Shown here: positions 41,887 to 43,882 of the stretch, in pieces
Layout of the letters: every line of letters starts with the position of its first letter
How positions within the stretch are numbered: the stretch's first letter is position 1
From: an uncultured Holdemanella sp.
GTDB lineage: Bacteria > Bacillota_I > Bacilli_A > Erysipelotrichales > Erysipelotrichaceae
Assembly: GCF_934754935.1 (NCBI RefSeq)
Contig: NZ_CAKVJB010000019.1
Location: forward strand, 1 to 43,882
Length of the DNA stretch: 43,882 nucleotides
Direction of reading: 5' to 3'
Translations under genes and position numbers: made by a program
Notes under the pieces: generated by a model
Database searches by the model: none
The model's input: the letters and a program-made list of their open reading frames with translations, nothing else
Told to the model about the DNA's origin: nothing

Positions 41887-43675
41887 AACCACGCTTAACA
41901 ACCGCACTTTTTTGTCTAAACGCAATCCCAATCTTTACAATATCTTCAACACCAAAATCTCTTAATTCCGTATCATATTTCATATCATCAATTTGTCTAA
42001 GTGCACTATTAGCCAATGAATCTAAATCCACATTTATATCTTTTGTATGTTTAAACTCAAAAATAAAGCCAGGCATATTCTTCACTGCAGGTAATAATTC
42101 TATATCAAATCTTCCAAGTCCTGATTCTCTATTTGATCTTACCTTATATTGACTTCCTAGTACAGCACACAATCCTAACATCATTCCATGGTAAAATGCT
42201 TCACTAGCCCCATCCATCGTTGATATACTTTTCAACATGAAATCCTCCAACAAAGACTGTAGTTTACTTGCATCTTTAGAAAAGATAGCTTGATGAATTG
42301 AAATTGAAACATTATTTTGATTTGTACGATTCAACACCTCTTTTTCATATACATACAAAATTTCTTTATTAGGAATAGCCACATCACACATATAATTTCC
42401 ATCATTTTGCGGATATATTGCCGCCACCTTTAAATACCCCGCAACCAATAAGAAACTATATATACTATAAGGATTACTATGAACCTCAGGATAGATCACA
42501 CTTGTATCTACATATGTTGTGATTGTATTTCCACAAAACAATTTATACAAATTTTCATTAATTTCAGGTGTTGCTGTTCCAATAATTTCACCAATGATAT
42601 CATTACTACCTGTTGATTGCCAAAAGGCCTTAGGAAAACATTGATCCGAAATATAATTGATCACAGACCAAGGATTAAATATCTCTGTATTTCCAAAACG
42701 ATATCCATCATACCATTCCAAGATTTCTTGATATTTATCTTCATATTCATAATATGCAAGCATATCTTTGATTTCATCATTTGTGAAGCCAAAATATGAA
42801 CTATAGTTAGTATCTAATATCGAGTTGGTTTTTAAATTGTTCATTCCACTAAAAATACTTTCTTTTAAAACACCTGTTAAAAATCCAAAAGCCAAATGTG
42901 AATTGTCTTTTAGTCCTCCCGAAAAGAAATTGCGCATAAAATTGACAATTTCATTATAAAAATCACAAAGATGACCTTGTTGAATAGGCGTATCATATTC
43001 ATCAATAATAATGACACACTCTTTTCCATAATGCTTGTGAAGCAATAAAGATAAAAGTTGAAGCCCCATTTGACAATCAACCTCATTCATGTCTTCACTC
43101 GCAAAACGATGATATTGTTCTTTTTCGTACGAACTTAGTACAGTACTGCTTTCCAATTCATCATGACGCATAAACTCTAAAGAAATTAATTTACTGATTT
43201 TTTGAAAAGTCTCTTGCCAACTCGAACACTTAATATCTTTAAAAGATAAGAATATCACAGGATATTGACCTTGATGTTTCGTGTAATAATCTCCACATTG
43301 CCAAATATATTTATCTTTGAAATAAATAGATGTATCTTCCGGCGTTTTTTCAAAAAATACACGCAACATATCCATATTTAATGTTTTTCCAAAACGCCTA
43401 GGACGCGTGAAAAGAGATACCATCGGCAACGCATTCAAAAAGTCACGAATCAATAATGTCTTATCAACATAGTAATAATTCGTTGTTGCCGACTTAAAAT
43501 CAGATACGCCAATTGGTAAAGGCTTTTTCGGACTTAAAATCGCATTGTCAGGAATCAACCAATTGCGCCCATCCTTTATTGCACCAACTATTTCTTTTTG
43601 TTTGCACATCTGTTGAATTCTACGAGTCGATACGCCCATCTTTTTTGCAGCAGATTCACAAGATATATAGTCCAT
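41885..43675 (-). CDS. AAA-ATPase-like / PD-(D/E)XK protein with N-terminal HTH
   Basis: A 596-aa protein. Residues 1-50 (ESAAKKMGVSTRRIQQMCKQ) form an excisionase-like helix-turn-helix. Then PIGVSDFKSA and YYVDKTLLI lead to the AAA domain with Walker-like TRPRRFGKTLNMDML near 97 and VIIIDEYDTPIQ near 220. The C-terminal region (about 500-590; GLGRFDIELLP then FIFEFKHTK) is a PD-(D/E)XK-type domain with D-x(n)-E-x-K. This family is common in gut anaerobes, often multi-copy, with unproven function (mobile or defence role suspected). Start 43675 follows AGGAGG. The HTH and palindromes in the promoter suggest self-regulation. Confidence 0.8.
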   Translation of the reverse strand: MDYISCESAAKKMGVSTRRIQQMCKQKEIVGAIKDGRNWLIPDNAILSPKKPLPIGVSDFKSATTNYYYVDKTLLIRDFLNALPMVSLFTRPRRFGKTLNMDMLRVFFEKTPEDTSIYFKDKYIWQCGDYYTKHQGQYPVIFLSFKDIKCSSWQETFQKISKLISLEFMRHDELESSTVLSSYEKEQYHRFASEDMNEVDCQMGLQLLSLLLHKHYGKECVIIIDEYDTPIQQGHLCDFYNEIVNFMRNFFSGGLKDNSHLAFGFLTGVLKESIFSGMNNLKTNSILDTNYSSYFGFTNDEIKDMLAYYEYEDKYQEILEWYDGYRFGNTEIFNPWSVINYISDQCFPKAFWQSTGSNDIIGEIIGTATPEINENLYKLFCGNTITTYVDTSVIYPEVHSNPYSIYSFLLVAGYLKVAAIYPQNDGNYMCDVAIPNKEILYVYEKEVLNRTNQNNVSISIHQAIFSKDASKLQSLLEDFMLKSISTMDGASEAFYHGMMLGLCAVLGSQYKVRSNRESGLGRFDIELLPAVKNMPGFIFEFKHTKDINVDLDSLANSALRQIDDMKYDTELRDFGVEDIVKIGIAFRQKSAVVKRG

Positions 43676-43705
43676 ACAGCACCTCCTAAACATACTTCTA
43701 CTTTT

Positions 43706-43768
43706 AGTATATCTATTTAAGCGAAATACATCAACTTTATTTCGCTTACATTTCGTTTATAAACGAAA
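43706..43768 (-). promoter_or_regulatory. Promoter and operator-like palindromes of the AAA-ATPase gene
   Basis: -35 TTGATG (43729-43734), 17 bp, -10 TATACT (43706-43711). The inverted repeat AAGCGAAATA (43719-43728) / TATTTCGCTT (43738-43747) straddles the -35, and TTTCGTTTATAAACGAAA (43751-43768) is a perfect 18-bp palindrome with the same CGAAA core. Confidence 0.7.
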
Positions 43769-43792
43769 AAAAGAACTAGATTCCTCTAGTTC
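43766..43792 (-). terminator. Terminator of a gene right of the window
   Basis: Stem GAACTAGA / TCTAGTTC with GGAA loop, then seven T on the - strand. Confidence 0.8.
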
Positions 43793-43832
43793 ATACTTGC
43801 CTGTTCCCTTAACTTTGCAGAATTTGTATAAC

Positions 43833-43878
43833 TAAAAAATAAAAGAAGCATTAGTAGCTAAATTCACCAATGCTTCTG
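43833..43878 (-). terminator. Second - strand terminator at the window edge
   Basis: Stem AGAAGCATT / AATGCTTCT with a 16-nt loop, then TTTATTTTTT. Confidence 0.75.
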
Positions 43879-43882
43879 TCAA

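Overview
The window is low-GC DNA with strong AGGAGG ribosome sites, Firmicutes-type HU, ThiW/ThiM/ThiE and PEP-regulated pyruvate phosphate dikinase genes. Gene content suggests a gut Bacillota, probably an Erysipelotrichaceae relative; this is an inference from families, with no rRNA in view. There are no tRNA or rRNA genes, CRISPR arrays or complete insertion sequences.

Left edge (1-1.8 kb): housekeeping genes on the + strand, namely an ECF transporter S component, a NUDIX hydrolase and HU. From 1.8 kb to about 34.3 kb most genes run on the - strand and look accessory. 1.8-5.9 kb holds a short VirD4/TraG-like coupling ATPase, a metallophosphoesterase, a ClpP-like protease and a stray ClpP tail fused to a new N-terminus. 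A lone + strand AT-rich gene (6.1-8.6 kb, DUF6076-like zinc protein) follows. Two very large secreted coiled-coil/CAP surface proteins (9.0-12.1 and 20.2-23.3 kb) carry the same unusual SVNTG C-terminal sorting signal. Between them (12.8-19.6 kb) is a repeated toxin-antitoxin-like array: four copies of a 102-105 aa protein, four copies (one broken) of a 57-58 aa VbhA-like antitoxin, two HipA-like kinases with different catalytic residues lost, a DUF3990 protein, two 79-aa paralogues, and remnants.

23.3-34.3 kb is the most unusual part: a two-OB-fold zinc ssDNA-binding-like protein, a 685-aa unknown protein translationally coupled to a 1163-aa helicase with a putative C-terminal nuclease, a gamma-glutamylcyclotransferase-like protein, a 556-aa internally duplicated protein, a divergent coiled-coil protein, a candidate structured RNA of about 270 nt with its own promoter and terminator, and an NYN-domain nuclease. 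Four promoters here share a GGGGAATNAGTCTC box placed 27-28 bp before the -10 box, so part of this block appears to be one regulon. A second box, TGATGGCGAAT, sits 29 bp before the -10 of three promoters across the island, including that of the RNA.

Right edge (34.4-43.9 kb): chromosomal-type genes on the - strand, namely a membrane GGDEF protein, thiW-thiM-thiE under a TPP riboswitch plus a second structured leader, a GNAT/YoaP protein, ppdK with a cre-like site, and an AAA-ATPase/PD-(D/E)XK protein with an N-terminal HTH behind palindromic operator-like sites. The 1.8-34.3 kb block reads as a mobile or formerly mobile island; no integrase or att site was found inside the window.
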